Part shown: piece after piece, positions 39,201 through 51,972 of the stretch
How the letters are laid out: each line of letters begins with the position of its first letter
Numbering within the stretch: position 1 is the stretch's first letter
NCBI RefSeq assembly: GCF_047495875.1
Contig: NC_092464.1
Coordinates: 27,188,865 to 27,252,864 of the forward strand
Reading direction: 5' to 3'
Origin: Pithys albifrons albifrons
Taxonomy: Eukaryota; Chordata; Aves; Passeriformes; Thamnophilidae
DNA: 64,000 nt
The notes under the pieces: model-generated
What the model was told of the DNA's origin: nothing
What the model saw: only the letters and a program-made list of their open reading frames with translations
The model's database searches: none
Position numbers and translations under genes: made by a program

Positions 39201-42200
39201 ACTCATGACTGCTGCAGCAGAAAGTGTCAGTCTATATCTCAAACTGTAGCTATCAAGCACTTTGTACCACTGCCTGCAGCAGACAGGGAAAAATTCAGAA
39301 GTAACAAGGTGAGATTAATGCATTTCTGGGAAGTAATTTAGAGTTTTATAATATTTTGTGCAATGTTTACTTTTATTTATTCCAATACTTTTTGCTCTGA
39401 ATTTATGAACATTCAGATATTTTTTTAAAATGGGTATACTACTTATTGCCATGCTGTTCTTTTTTCCTTTAGAGTGGCTGCTGTTTTACAAGTATTCAAC
39501 ATGCTAGTGAAGACGATAGTACTATCATGACCAATTGATGAAATTAATTATGTTCACACATAACTGTAGAATGGAAACAGAACTGTATGAAAATTATATA
39601 CATGAGAGGATGATGCAGGGTGCTTGAAGAAGGACTTGGGATAGCAAAAAGTGGACTCAAAATGATCAGTCACTAAATGAATAATGCATTATGTTTTCAC
39701 TTTGAAAAAGATCAGGCAAATTTTAGGCAAGTGAACTTGTAGAAGCAACAACACTGATTTTGACTAAGCACATTCTTTTTCCTATTCAACAGTTCAAAAG
39801 TCCTACTGAGTCTCTCAGGTCTTATTTCTGTGATTAAAATTCATCAGGCATCCAGCTTTGTCTTGTGCTTACAAGAAATGGGATTTCTAAATAGGTTTCC
39901 TATCTAATGAAGTCTTAGAGCAGTTTGGACTCCAAGATCAGACAAATACAAGTCTTAAATTGTGCAAAAGCATCAACAGAAGATACATATTATCATCACC
40001 GAGTTTAGATAATGCTTCTGTCTTTGCTTGCTTTATTTCTCACCTCATGACATGTTACAATACACAGAATATGAGGCATTATGCTGAAAAGTAAAATTCA
40101 ACATAAAAATAAGCAAGAGAACTGGAGAAAGCAAGTATCATGAATGACAAAATTCTAATGGTTCCTACAACATATAAATAAGAAGTTCCTTATTAGAGTA
40201 CACATCCTATTATTTGATCAAGGATATTGACTCCTTCTTAAGTAGTGGTTCTTTATTTCTCCAACTCTCTCAGTACAAGTTCATTCCTGACTAGACTTTC
40301 TAAACTAATTTCCCTTGTAGTATTTTAGATTTAAGGTAATCTCAGAAATTACTGCCTTAATTTTATTGGTGTCTGGTCCCACCATCACTGATTTCAGCCA
40401 TAAAAAATCATTATATAAAGTGATATTTAATTAAAATGGTGGGAAAGTAGCTGGAATATAGATATTTCCTCATTAAAAATATCTTTCATTTTATATGGAA
40501 ATTTAGTATTTTCTATACCTGTAGAAGAGCAAATATACCAGGGAAAGATCTGTAAGTATCATTTATATATTTGCTTGGTTGTATATTTATACTTATAAAT
40601 CAAATCAAAACCTTTTATCAAATGTGGAGGCAAAGATAAATCTTCCTCTTCTCTTATGCAAGAAATACATGAAACACAGACAAAATAGACCCTCAGTGCC
40701 TCACAGCCACTCCTACTTCTCTCCTTATTACATACACATATGGGTACTTTATGTGACTCAATGAAAACTTACGGTACCTTGATGCTCAGTATCTTTCAGT
40801 TTGCCTGAAAACAAAGGAAAATGCCTCTTCAGGTGATACTGCTCCTTCTGTTCTCTCATCCTTTTTCCTGCACAATTTTCACAGATCACTAATCTCATAA
40901 TTTCAGACTTCTGTCTGGTCTCACAGTGACTTTCTGTAGGAGTTCAAATCCTCTCAGAAAATAGTGCAGCACCTCAAAAATAACACGGCTTCCTGAGCTG
41001 ATCAACCTTTTCAAGGCCCCTAGAATGAACGACCACTAAACCTCTAAAAAGCTGGAGTCCATACCTATCTTTGCAATAGTATATAAAGTCACTGAACTGT
41101 GTCTGTTTAAACAACATTTGCTTCAGTGAAAATCTTCATTAGCTGTTTGGCAAATTCACTCAACTTCTGCCAGCTGCAGGACTGGATAGAAAATGAACTC
41201 TAATTGGACTTTGAGATAGCAAATTTGACACTATACAGAAAAAGAACTATGTGAAAATTTGCAGCTGGGGTTTAGGTTTGTTTTGGTTTGCTTAATTTTG
41301 ATACTTCTTTCACTACAGATGTAAAAATCTTATGAATCTTTGAAACATATGAAAATGATTTTTTCCAGACCCAACCAGCTTTTCAGCAGCTGCAGAAAAG
41401 TCAAACTGGATGGAAAAGGAGATACCCATTTTAGTATTTCTCTATTTAAATCTGACTCAAGCATCCATGACAAATATTAGGCTCCATTCAGAGACTATTT
41501 ATAAAAAGCATAAGGGAAATTAAACTAAACTGTCAGAAAGAAGGTGCATGTCTGCAGAACTCAAAGCAGTGATTTAATGGTGATTTACAGCATCTGGTGA
41601 CAGCAAATGTGAATAACCATGTCCTGTCTCACTATTTTGTCCTGCTATGCATTATCATGCAGTATGAAAACAAAAAGTGCAGAGATGGAAACAATTCTCC
41701 AAAGCCTGGCAAATTAATTGATATGTTCACTGTGCACCCTGGTCAAAGTAGACTAGCAATCTTGAAAGAGAAAACATTAGGAAACCTAATGCTGGAGTGC
41801 AGGTTCCTGACGAGATGCTGCAAAACCACCACCTGAAGCAAAAAACCAATCAAAAAAACCCCATATGTGACTGTAGAGAAACTTACATGTCCAGAAAATG
41901 AACTTAATGTAAATATATATTCTTGATCAAAAAACATATAGAGTTTTTATGATAACAAGAAGGAAATATTCTATTTATGAGAGTCCCAGATGCCACAGAC
42001 TTCTAGAACTTAAACACATTTTTATATACTCCTGATAACTTTTCTGCTCTGTTTAATGCTTTTTCAAGTCTCTCATGGCCTTCCTGAAATGGGAGTGATG
42101 AGATCAGAGTGGAAGATTCAGTATATTGGTGCACTGTAATTAGTAATGGCACAGTAATGTTTTCTGGCTTAGTTTTTGACTTTATTATGGCAACATTGAA

Positions 42201-42324
42201 CTGTCTTTGAGTGCATTTCAGGGAGTTCCCACAGTGATGCCAGGATCTCTTACATGGAAATAACTCTTTGGAGAATAACACTAAGTATACAGAGTAATCT
42301 GGAAATCATTATTTTTTACCTGGC
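33233..42324. other. Long non-coding stretch, no gene or clear repeat seen
   Basis: No gene recognised in 9 kb. Open frames reach 109 codons (37313-37642 plus) without domains. Simple features: A run near 34479-34487, T/G-rich patch 34944-34982, A/C-rich patch 35609-35650, and an 11-base tandem duplication GTTTGTGCACA at 36338-36359. A GTTCAAATCC box near 40941 looks like a tRNA B box, but no tRNA fold could be made. Confidence 0.55.
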
Positions 42325-42775
42325 TCACTTTGTCCAGTTTGGGCCTTGACAAAGTGTGGAGTGAGTCCAGCAAAAGGCCACCAAGATGACTAAGGCACTG
42401 AAACACATGGCATATAAGGAAAGGCTGAGATGATTGGTTTTACTGAGTCTTAAGAAAAGAAGATGAAAGAATGTCTGGTTAGTGTCTATATCTGATGTGA
42501 AAACAATGAGAAGATGAAAACAGACTCTTCTTCAAGATTTGTGGTTACAGGACAAAAGACTATGAACATATTATCTACAAGAGGAAATTCCAGGCAACTG
42601 TTAGGAAACAATTTGAAATTATTAGAATAGGTTCCTCAGAGAGGTTGTTCTAAACATGACTGAACACAACACTGAGAAATGTCATCTAATTGATCTTGCT
42701 TTGAGCAGGTGAGTGGCCAAAATAACTCTCACATATCCCTTCCAATCAAAGCTGTTCTATGAGTCTTTGATTCAG
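42325..42775 (+). mobile_element. Old CR1 LINE 3' part
   Basis: Diverged sense-strand CR1 covering the end of ORF2 and the 3' UTR. The order of blocks fits CR1: TTTGTCCAGTTTGGGCC, GAGTGAGTCCAGCAAAAGGC, AGGAAAGGCTGAGATGATTG, ACAGACTCTTCTTCAAG, GGACAAAAGACTATG, GGTTCCTCAGAGAGGTTGT, then TTGAGCAGGTGAGTGG and CCCTTCCAATCAAAGCTG before a decayed ATTCTATGATTCTTTGATT-like end. It is clearly older than the copies at 6488 and 16184. The frame is destroyed. Confidence 0.87.
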
Positions 42776-43105
42776 TAAATACTAATACTCTGTTCAGCTG
42801 TCCTGCAATGCTAGGAAATACTTACAACTTTGCCTATTCATTTGACTGAAGAATGAATTTCAGTGAAATGGAGATGGGCTCACCTTTCTAATGTCCAAAG
42901 AGAATTACCACAGCATGCACTCTGCTAAAAAAATTACAGAAAGAGGTAAAGAGAAGGGTGGTTTACAACTAACTATTTGATTACAGGTGTGTTTAAATAT
43001 ACGAAAATTATTTATTTCTTTTGTGATCTTTCTGAAATGAAATCATATGTACTGGAGGCAGTAGGCACTTCAACACACTCATAAGAAAAATTGGCAGAGT
43101 TTCAT

Positions 43106-43108
<3 letters not shown>
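42776..43108. other. Non-coding spacer
   Basis: About 330 bases between the CR1 end and the (AT)n repeat. Nothing recognised. Confidence 0.6.

Positions 43109-43149
<41 letters not shown>
43109..43149. repeat. (AT)n microsatellite, about 20 units
   Basis: An uninterrupted alternating AT tract of about 41 bases. Such tracts are self-complementary, can extrude cruciforms and are usually length-polymorphic. The length shown may be affected by assembly. Confidence 0.95.
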
Positions 43150-43154
<5 letters not shown>

Positions 43155-46100
43155 TGTAGCCCAATCTCATATTTTTCTCATTATGACAATCATTTGGCAA
43201 TGATGTAACTCCACTGAACAGTCTTTCTCTCAATGACTTGGTCCTACCTGTTCACATGTGTCATAACAATACCCATGCACTTATAGAGCAAGCCAAATCA
43301 AGGAAGGTGAACACAAATCAAGATGAAAACTAACCATTGGTTTGCAGCCAAATTATTTGCAGGAACTAAATCACTGCACAGAAACAGGAAAAAGTGTTTT
43401 GAGGAAAAAGTGAGACACCTTCATACATTATTCATGCAGTTTTGTTCCATCATCCTAAACACAGGCTGTCCTGGCGATGATGTAAACAATGAAGATAACA
43501 CACATTAGTACTGGCAGAACCTAGTATGATGGCCACTGAGGAGAAAACTTTATTACTGCTATAATTGTATTTCTTGCTTCAGAGAGAGGAATAGATGGAG
43601 TTATAATAGTCCTTAAGGAACATGGTGGAGACTTTAATTGCTGATGAAGAATCTGACTTTTGAACATTGTTCATTTCTGTCTTTCCTCCTTACTTTTTTT
43701 TTTCCTGAAGATTGAAATTTCTCCATGTATTTAGCTTGATTGCACAATCAGCATTCTGAAAAATCCCATTTTCTCTCTCCATTCCCTTTCATCTTTTTAC
43801 TGTCCATAAATAGAGGCAAACCAGGAAGGGGAGATAAGTATATATCTATAATTGTAACAGTATAAAAACAACCCTTGAAACATATTAATCACTGACTAAT
43901 CTTCCATACTAATTTATCCCACTTGTCTAACAGCAGCGCTTTCCTTCTCTGCACTTTCCTATTCTGAGACCAAGACTTCATGATTCCTGACTAGCGGATG
44001 CAGCAAATTGGTATTATCATTTAGACTACAGCTTCCTCTTTCCCATTATATGACAACTGTCAACTTTCTGCTGAATTAGGGAAATATACATCCTCATTTG
44101 AGAAGGGAAAAGAGATGAGGAAAGAGCATTTTTCCTAAATGTGGTAATAATGTCAAAATGAAATTGTTTTCACTGTTAGTATATATTCTGTGAAACATGA
44201 GTGACAGACAGAGAGAAGACATAAGTGAAACATGAGACAAAAAGAACAAGTCTTGAACATGAATATTCTCACTTGACAGAACTAAGAACACAAAAGGCCA
44301 AAGCCCAGAACACCTATACCCAGTCTTAGTTTTGATGGTGAGACTTTCGGTTCAATAAAATTTGATGGAACTAAATTTGATTGCAAATATTTGACACCAA
44401 ATATAAGAAGTTCTGACTATCTGCCATTTATCCTGAACTTATGAGATTAAGTGAATCAGGTTTGTTAGGTACTAGCAAGTGTTAGCAATACATGTGATGC
44501 CCTGGCACATCCAGCCCTTAGTTTCTAAGTTATCTTCACTTTTCTTTATTTTGAAATCAGAGAAGCATTTATTCTATATACTTTCCACTTTGTAGCTTCA
44601 GAAACAAAGGAAAAGATTGTGTGACCCATTGTTCTCTACAATGGCCTATAAGCCAAGTGGATTTGACCCTTCTCTACTGCTTTTTGGTTTGTGGTTCATT
44701 TATCTTGGTTGTCAGGGCTCTGCATTTCTTGGTGATGATGTGAAATGTGAAAATTCATCATCTTCTGTGGCTGCTTTTTATTTTTCAAAGGATAAAAATA
44801 GATTGAATCTCTAAATTCTTCCAGAAGAAAAAAACTGGAAAGTAACAAAATGATCTGCTGAGCTTTACTAACAGGGTGTGTTTTTCCCATTCCTTCCTTT
44901 CAAAAATGCCTAGAAAAATAGTGAAAAAATAATTAAAGCTAACAAAAAGGTAGTATGTTCAATTTGTTAGTATTGTGTATAGGTTCAGTGTATTTACTCT
45001 AGGTTATTAAAACACAAAAGGAAAATATAATGTTTAACCATATGTATTTTAAAGTAAAATTTTGCCTTTGGTAAATTTGGGTACTGCCTTTCTGTATCAA
45101 CTTTTAAAATCATAAATTCTACCATGTGGTTTCCCTCTTAAAAGTAGTTCATTGAGCTATTTCAGCTACACACTAGTAACTCAGAATATTTTGTTGGTTT
45201 GTGTATTTTTCTGATGAGGAAGAAATATGAAAGATTAGACGTTATCATTTCTCAATGATTCTTTTCTGGATGCAAAAGTCTAACTTGTTGCTTCTTAAAA
45301 AGAGTTTAACAAAATATTCACTAGCATATGATGGTTAAATATACTTCAGTATGTATTTAAAAAAATGGTTGGCAGATGCTGAAATTTTGTTCAGAAGAAT
45401 AGCATGAATTTTTGACTCAGAAAAGAAAAATATCTTGGTAGTCAGCTGTACAAAGTTAATAGACCAAATTATAGCCTCATTTAAGCTATTATAAATCCAT
45501 AGCCATTGCTAGTGAATTTAAATTTAGACTAAGCTTAATGACAGGAAAATTTGGGTAATACAGCAAGGAGAGATGCAGTTCACATTCTAATCAACAGACC
45601 ATGGAGATTTTGATGACTGCTGGTTATGTAAGAAGATGACACCTATAAAAGGCTAGTGCTGTGTCAGGACAGGCCATCAGCACAAGATCCAAAGTATGTG
45701 CACATAACCACTGATTGAGGCGAGACTCACGAAGTGGGAATACCAACACTCTTCATTTGCTCTGGGTGTGAGTTCTGGAAGTGCCTTCTTGTTCCCTAAG
45801 TTGTTACTGCCTATTTGTCAGAATTCAAAAAGTTGAAAGACATTCTGCCAAGATCCAACAAGCTTTAAATTGAGATCTTCATCTTTTTCCACTAACTTTT
45901 TTTATATACCTTCTGTCATTTTAATAATGGAGCATGATCTGCTGATGAGTGCTTTGAGGAATCTTATGGCAAAAGCTGCAGATATTGTCACTGTGAAATA
46001 AGGAGGTCAACAGCCAGCACTCTGGATATGTCTTCTTTTAGAGCATTTACCTTACTCTGAAATTCTGATTGTCCTGCCAGATATACATGTATGTGCATAG

Positions 46101-47091
46101 ATTTATATACATCTATACATCTTTGAGCTAGGAAGATGTACTGTACATCTAAATCAAGAAGGAAAATTACCACAGATAAAATATCTCATCCTAAACAAAA
46201 TTCTTGTCAGCAATTCTTTGACAGACTTCTTTTTATATTTTAATTTTAACATTTTGATATTTCTATGTTAAACCAAAACTAACCAGGGAAATTATTTCTT
46301 TTTTTTTTTGTTTCAAATTTTCTGCTCAGTTTTCAGTATTTATACATGTTTGCAAAAATTTTTCTAACAATTCTTTAAAGCTTCATTTTTCCTTTCAAAA
46401 CAGTTCTTTAAAAATTTAAGCTCGCTAAGAAAAGAAAGGAACCAATATTAAAAATCAGAGAGAACCTTATAGTCACATTTCTGGATAGCTACAATTTTTG
46501 AACAGACTAAATTTTATTGAAATAAAGAAACCATCTCTCACTCAGTTACTCTACAAACAAAGTGTTGATTAACTTTTCACCTAGTCTTTCTTGTGACTTC
46601 TCTACTTTTAGCACGTGGTTTTAGTTAAATGATTAAGTGGTTGTTAGGACTTCTCACTGTAGCATTAATGGGTTTCTCTTCTTCATGTCTCATAAATACA
46701 TCCAATGCATGTGTCTTAGATCTGTTATTGCTGATTTTAACATCTTCACAATAAAAGTGTTAAAATAAGGTAATCTGTGTAATAGTTTTATCAGATACAT
46801 ATGTTGACATTCACATCCAAACTACAGAATGCAAGAGGGAGAGAGTTAACAACTAAAAAATCTCATTCAAACCATAAGGACACTGCTATTCCCTCATGCA
46901 GATTATATTGATTTTCTATAATGTTTTTCCTTAATTAAACAGGTACAATACAGGAAAACATCAATCCTTTTTTCTGTTGTTTTCAGTCAGGTGAGTTCAA
47001 AAGCTCATTTTCAGATGGAACAGGTGGGTGTACAAACACTATGTAAACAACACATTCTTGGCAAGAGTGTACATTACCATTATCTCTTCTA
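43150..47091. other. Non-coding DNA, no gene seen
   Basis: AT-rich unique-looking sequence with only short open frames (at most 65 codons). A run of T lies near 46300-46309. No repeat is recognised. Confidence 0.55.
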
Positions 47092-47357
47092 GACACCAGA
47101 GAGAGAGAAAAACCAACTCCTGCTTCTCTTAGCGCCAAACACCTGTTCGTTTTTCTTCCGTTGCATCTGCTTCACCTTCTGCTGCTCTATCAACTGCTCT
47201 TGGGCTGTGTGATAACTCTCTTCAGCAGAAACTATTCCACAGGGTCAGAAATTTCTCTGGGTTTCTGATCAAATGTATCTGTGCCATCAGAATGATCTTC
47301 AGCTAAGGTGTCACCATAAGAAGATGTCCAAGGAGAAGAGTCTTGCTCACTTTCTAG
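47092..47357 (-). pseudogene. Coding-like stretch with one frameshift (retrocopy or exon remnant)
   Basis: On the minus strand two open frames read as continuous protein-like sequence if one base is missing at about 47233. The first (47357 to 47235, 41 codons) is acidic and Ser/Thr-rich and starts LESEQDSSPWTSS. It hits a TAG, and the frame shifted by one base continues from 47232 with SAEESYHTAQEQLIEQQ, then a Lys/Gln-rich basic block, ending at a TAG at 47091-47089. The Glu/Gln/Lys-rich part looks coiled-coil-like. I do not recognise the parent gene. A short open frame continues upstream of 47357 in yet another frame. A CAG/GTG at 47143 and a CTAG near 47354 could be relics of splice sites, so a real exon with a sequencing indel is the alternative to a processed pseudogene. 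Confidence 0.42.
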
Positions 47358-48708
47358 AAGCAACACTGTTCATCATGTGGTAAGAAATCAGAACCCTAAG
47401 CCAGACAGAGAGCTGAGAGTGCATTCCACCAATAGCAAAAGATTTCATGGAATATTTAAAATTCCACGTGGAGAAAAGATTCTAATTGCACAAGAAGGAG
47501 AAGACCCATAGGACTGCTAGAGTAAAGTAACTGATCTGCCTTATCACTTGCTTGTTGATGCAGGCAACATGTACACATCAATTGCAGGAAGCTCTGTGGT
47601 TTTGTACTGCTATATATTCTCTTAAACAAAAGAGTTCTATTTCTAACTTAGCAGTCTAGTGGCAGAATCCTGAATCTTATCTTAGTTAGGATGATTCCAA
47701 AAATCTCAAATTTTGAGCAGACAACAACTTGATGATGTGATGTTGGACTTGGGAAAAAGGAAGTTAATGTTTTCCTTTTGACCTTTACAAAAACACAACA
47801 TAACATAGTTATGTACTCACTTATTCAGGAAAACATCAAGTTGGCATTTTTGCATGCTTTTAAAGTGGTTGCTTAAAGTATTTCAGTGAAATTGACACAA
47901 ACATTAAATCAATAGCTCTACTTCAGGTTTGCCAATATTTAATATTTCCCAAGCTACACAACACAGATATAGGGATTATTTTGTTAATCACTGAGCTATT
48001 TTTTTAAAACAATGTTAATCAATTTCTATTTGTATCTGAGGGACAATTATTTCTCGATTTAAGGAAAAAGAACTCCATATATAAGAAGGACTATTCATGT
48101 AATTTCTGAGATAACTACCATTCACAGGATTTAAGAATGTCTGTTACGTCATTAGGGCATGTAAAAATTGAGTAGAAAGCTGGGAATAAGTATGTCTGTT
48201 CCCATTCAAACCTTGCTTTACACCAGCCTACAAGCAACCTAGTGAGTTCAGTAAAACATCCAGTCAAAAATGGCACTACTTAATAAAGATATAAAAATTA
48301 AATTTCTCTACTTGTTTCATTATGAACAAAATGTGATTCTGTTTCTATGAAAGCTTTCATGTTTTCATATGCTTTACACTGTTTTAAAACAGTTGTTGAC
48401 AAATTATTTCATCAGCTCTCTTGAGGAAAGAACTTTCATGTAATTTGTACTGGATAAAATGGAAATTTTATCATGTTTGCTCTTTTTTCTTTTTCAATGC
48501 AGTGAAACAGTCTTTAAAAAATAGCGATTTTTAATTTTCCTTTCTCCTGGGTTCTTAGAGCTGTACAGCTTTTGGACTGAAAGCTTTTTTATTTAAACTA
48601 GCTGTTGCTTCATGGTTTCTTTTTTATAAATAAACACATATTTTTCAGCTTATTTTTTCTCATTTAAATTTTCCTAATTATATTCAAGCCTGCTATAGAA
48701 AAAAATCT
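47358..48708. other. Non-coding DNA, no gene seen
   Basis: AT-rich sequence without recognised features. The first ~100 bases (47358-47450) may still belong to the coding-like relic on the minus strand, but frames there do not line up. Confidence 0.5.
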
Positions 48709-48810
48709 AAACCAAAAACCAACCAACCAAAATCCCCTAAAACCAATCAACCAACCAACAAAAAACCCAAAACCCCAAAACAAACAAACAAACAAACAAA
48801 AAACAACAAC
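48709..48810 (+). repeat. A/C-rich low-complexity tract with (CAAA)n
   Basis: About 100 bases of almost only A and C, with AACC units and a run of CAAA units near 48780-48803. It is the strand mirror of the T/G tract at 28049-28209. The minus-strand open frame at 48664-48858 (rich in Phe, Gly, Leu, Val and Trp) is an artefact of this tract. Confidence 0.9.
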
Positions 48811-50715
48811 TAAAAGCCAATACAAAACCACTACAGAAACACTAGTAAAAGGGAACAATCCCTTATAGAGTAAATGGACTCGTTCTGTCTTATGTCTTGA
48901 GAACCACAGATGCTATTCCATCTGTAAGTGTTCACTCTACATAGTAAGAGCCACTGCAGTGCCAAGTAAAGAAACTGGGCATTGTAGTCAAAGACACAAG
49001 ATTCACTGTTAACTTTCCTTTCATCCATTTGCTTTTCTCTCGTTTTTCCCAAGTACCTTTACTCTACAGCTGACAGACAAAAGGAGGGAAACCTTACTGT
49101 TAGTTGTGTGGAATCAAGTACAAGTGCCAGGGAAGGTAGGCATAGCAGGGCAGGGACTCGATTCATTACATGAATATAAAATGAGGAGTACAAATTGTAC
49201 AATAGAGCAAAACAAAGCAAAGCAAATTAAAAGAAACAAAAAATATAGCCCAAATTCTTCTCTGCCTCATTTTTCTCATATGTAAACATTTTTTCTTTCC
49301 CTTCTTGTATGTATATCCAACAGGAAAAAGTAGGTTTCTGAAGTTAAAATCCATAGTACTTGTGAGGCATTGGCTGAATTATGAGCTATGAATGTAATAA
49401 CAATAATTAAGCTCATAGAGATCAACTTCTCAGCAGGTACAATGTTTGTGAAGTGAATAAGCCTTACAGAATGTCTATAAGTGATGCATTAGGTCTTAGG
49501 TAAATATTTAAGATAAAGAAATTTATCTAAAGTTACAGAGCAGCCTTAATTTTGACATTTCTAGAGTTTCTGAGTTTTGAATTGTTAAACTTCATAATTT
49601 TCTTTTAGTAAAGCTTGGTTTTCTGTAAAATACTTAGCTCTAGAATTTCTGGAAATCATTTCACCAACATTGCTTTATCTAAGTGGTGGAACAACAAGAC
49701 AGTAAAAAATCCTAGACAATAAAAAGATATAAAGCTCTGCCTTCATTACAGCAATGTTTACGTTCAGGGGAACATAATTTAAAGTTTTCAATAAAATAAG
49801 AGAAAACCCTTGATAATATCTATCAAAATAAAAAAATACAATTGAAAAAGAGCTTTCATAGCTCCAATTTGATTATATTCAAAACTGACATAATCAGTGT
49901 TAGTTCTGCTTTAAGCCAGAGCCTAAATCAAATTAAGTATATTATTCTTTTTGACTGTGAAATAGATTTTTCCATACGAAGCAACTGTATCCAGTCACTA
50001 TTTCTAAATATACTTAGGTAGCGAAGATCAACCTTTAAACACCTTTATTAGACACTTAAAATGTCCTTTTGATTGAAGTTTCTGTAAGTCTTAAAGATAC
50101 ACATTTCGATGCTTTCTACTTCATAATTAGTTCACAGTTATGAAGAGTATCATTAGCAGACCAGGCTAACACTATATTTCTCCATTATAACATAATGGCG
50201 ATTTACACTGATTTTCTTCCCTTTCCATGGACCACCACAGACTCTTTTAACAGAGAGAGGGGCTGAAAATAAACAGACTTGCAGAGCAAAACACTTGGTG
50301 TTAAGAACCCTGTATCCATGTTGAACACATTTTAGAGGATTCTACTTCAGGCTCCCTGTAGTCTGATCCTGTAAACTAAATGGTCCTTAGCAGTTGCACT
50401 GCTTTCACTACACTCTGAGACGAGACCTTCCCATTTCTTTTATTCCAAAAAGGAACCCAGTTCATGTACTTAGAGACTGCTCAGGGGTGTGATAAAAAGC
50501 ACAATGAGCAGAGATGATCAGGATATTCATTTCAGAAGGGCACCCATACTCTGAAGTAATGCACTAACATCAATGGAACTAGAAGCTATGCAAGCAGTGT
50601 TAGTATGAACTAAGCCCAAGTAACAGCCCCTACAATCAGCAAACTTTATTAGCCTATGTTCTGGCTCAACACTACACTAATCACATACTCCTGGCTTCTG
50701 ACCAGCACAAAGTGC

Positions 50716-50740
50716 AGGCAGAGGTCACTTGCCTCTGCCT
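50716..50740. repeat. Perfect 9-bp inverted repeat, 7-nt loop
   Basis: AGGCAGAGG (50716-50724) pairs with CCTCTGCCT (50732-50740). A second short pair, GTGC at 50712-50715 and GCAC further out near 50746, could extend it with an internal bulge. It is G+C-rich in an AT-rich setting, which makes it a little less likely to be chance. Confidence 0.5.
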
Positions 50741-51914
50741 ACAAAGCACCACATACACATTACCTAAATATGCATTTGTCCTTTATAAGGTACAATTATG
50801 TTTATTGCATTACTGAACGAAAATTTTACTAGAGTTTAACGTTGCCTGGAGGATGCTGCATCAGTTTTACAGCAACTAAAGAAGGTTTAAATGGATTTGT
50901 TGTTTTGCATTAAAATCCATTTTTTTAACATCTGTTTTCAGTTTGAGGAGATGAAAGATCTTAATGATACAGATTATCTGTGCATGTTAAAAGAGGAATG
51001 TGGATGCCAAAGGTGCCTGCTGTCCTCTGTAGAGAGCTGCCTTGTTGATTAGGTGGACATTTCTTTAACCTGACCCTTCTACCTTTCAACCCCATACACT
51101 AAACAGGTAATAGTTTATGGGATTTACTATTTTTCTCTATACCCAAACATTTTATCAAGAATCTCTTGAAATGTTAAATAGCAGTGAAAATCATAACAGA
51201 TTTAATTAAATTGATTGGTTTAAATTGCCCCACTTTTCAAAGAAGCCAACTTTAATCGGCAACATACTGCATTGATGCACCGTCTACCACTATCTCCAAA
51301 AAGCTGAGTACAGTACTGCTCTGTCTTCATTAACAGAGAACATATGTTGGCAGCCAATTTTTTGTAGCTCCCTTGAGTGGTTCTGTAAGTCAGATTTCAC
51401 TGATAATTGCTTTAATAAAATCTATTTTAACATAAAGGGTTTGATTTCAGAAGTGGCCTACATTTTCTGTGTTCTGTTTTATAAAGGCAAATATCTGTAC
51501 AGACACTCTCTACACTAATGGGACTGCCCTCCTGGTTAAACAGATGCATAAGTGCTTTTTTGGGTCAAGGTACAAAGCCTCAGCATGCAGGTAAAAGACT
51601 TTAAATCATGTTTAAATTCTTTATGTGCACAAGAGACGGAATGACAACTTGAATTTTCAGAAAATAACTGCAAACATGTCCATCAGTGTACAGGGACTAA
51701 GCATTTACCTATAGATAGAGTCTACACTTCAACTCTGGCATAACTTCTCACACTGTATATTCACCATCTGCAGCGGTCCGATAGCTGAAAAAAAAATTTA
51801 AATTAACTCTGATTGAGCTTCTGATTTACCAGTAACACAAGAATTAACTCTCCCCGCACACACTGTTCACCTCTGTGGCATGCTGAGCTCTCATTGGATA
51901 CACTGTGAGAAGAT

Positions 51915-51972
51915 AAATAAAGAACTTTAAGTGTCTGTGACTGCTGAACCCGGTGAATAAATAAACTTTTAA
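51915..51972 (+). promoter_or_regulatory. Cluster of AATAAA poly(A)-signal hexamers (weak)
   Basis: ATAAATAAAG at about 51915 and GAATAAATAAAC at about 51956 each contain the canonical AATAAA, and a T-rich stretch follows (51970-51990). The arrangement would fit the 3' end of a transcript or of an LTR, but no matching gene or LTR start could be found upstream, and in AT-rich DNA the hexamer is common. Confidence 0.2.

Noticed and set aside
40915..40975. GTTCAAATCC box resembling a tRNA B box
   Set aside because: The T-arm stem does not pair properly and no A box, anticodon arm or acceptor stem can be built around it.
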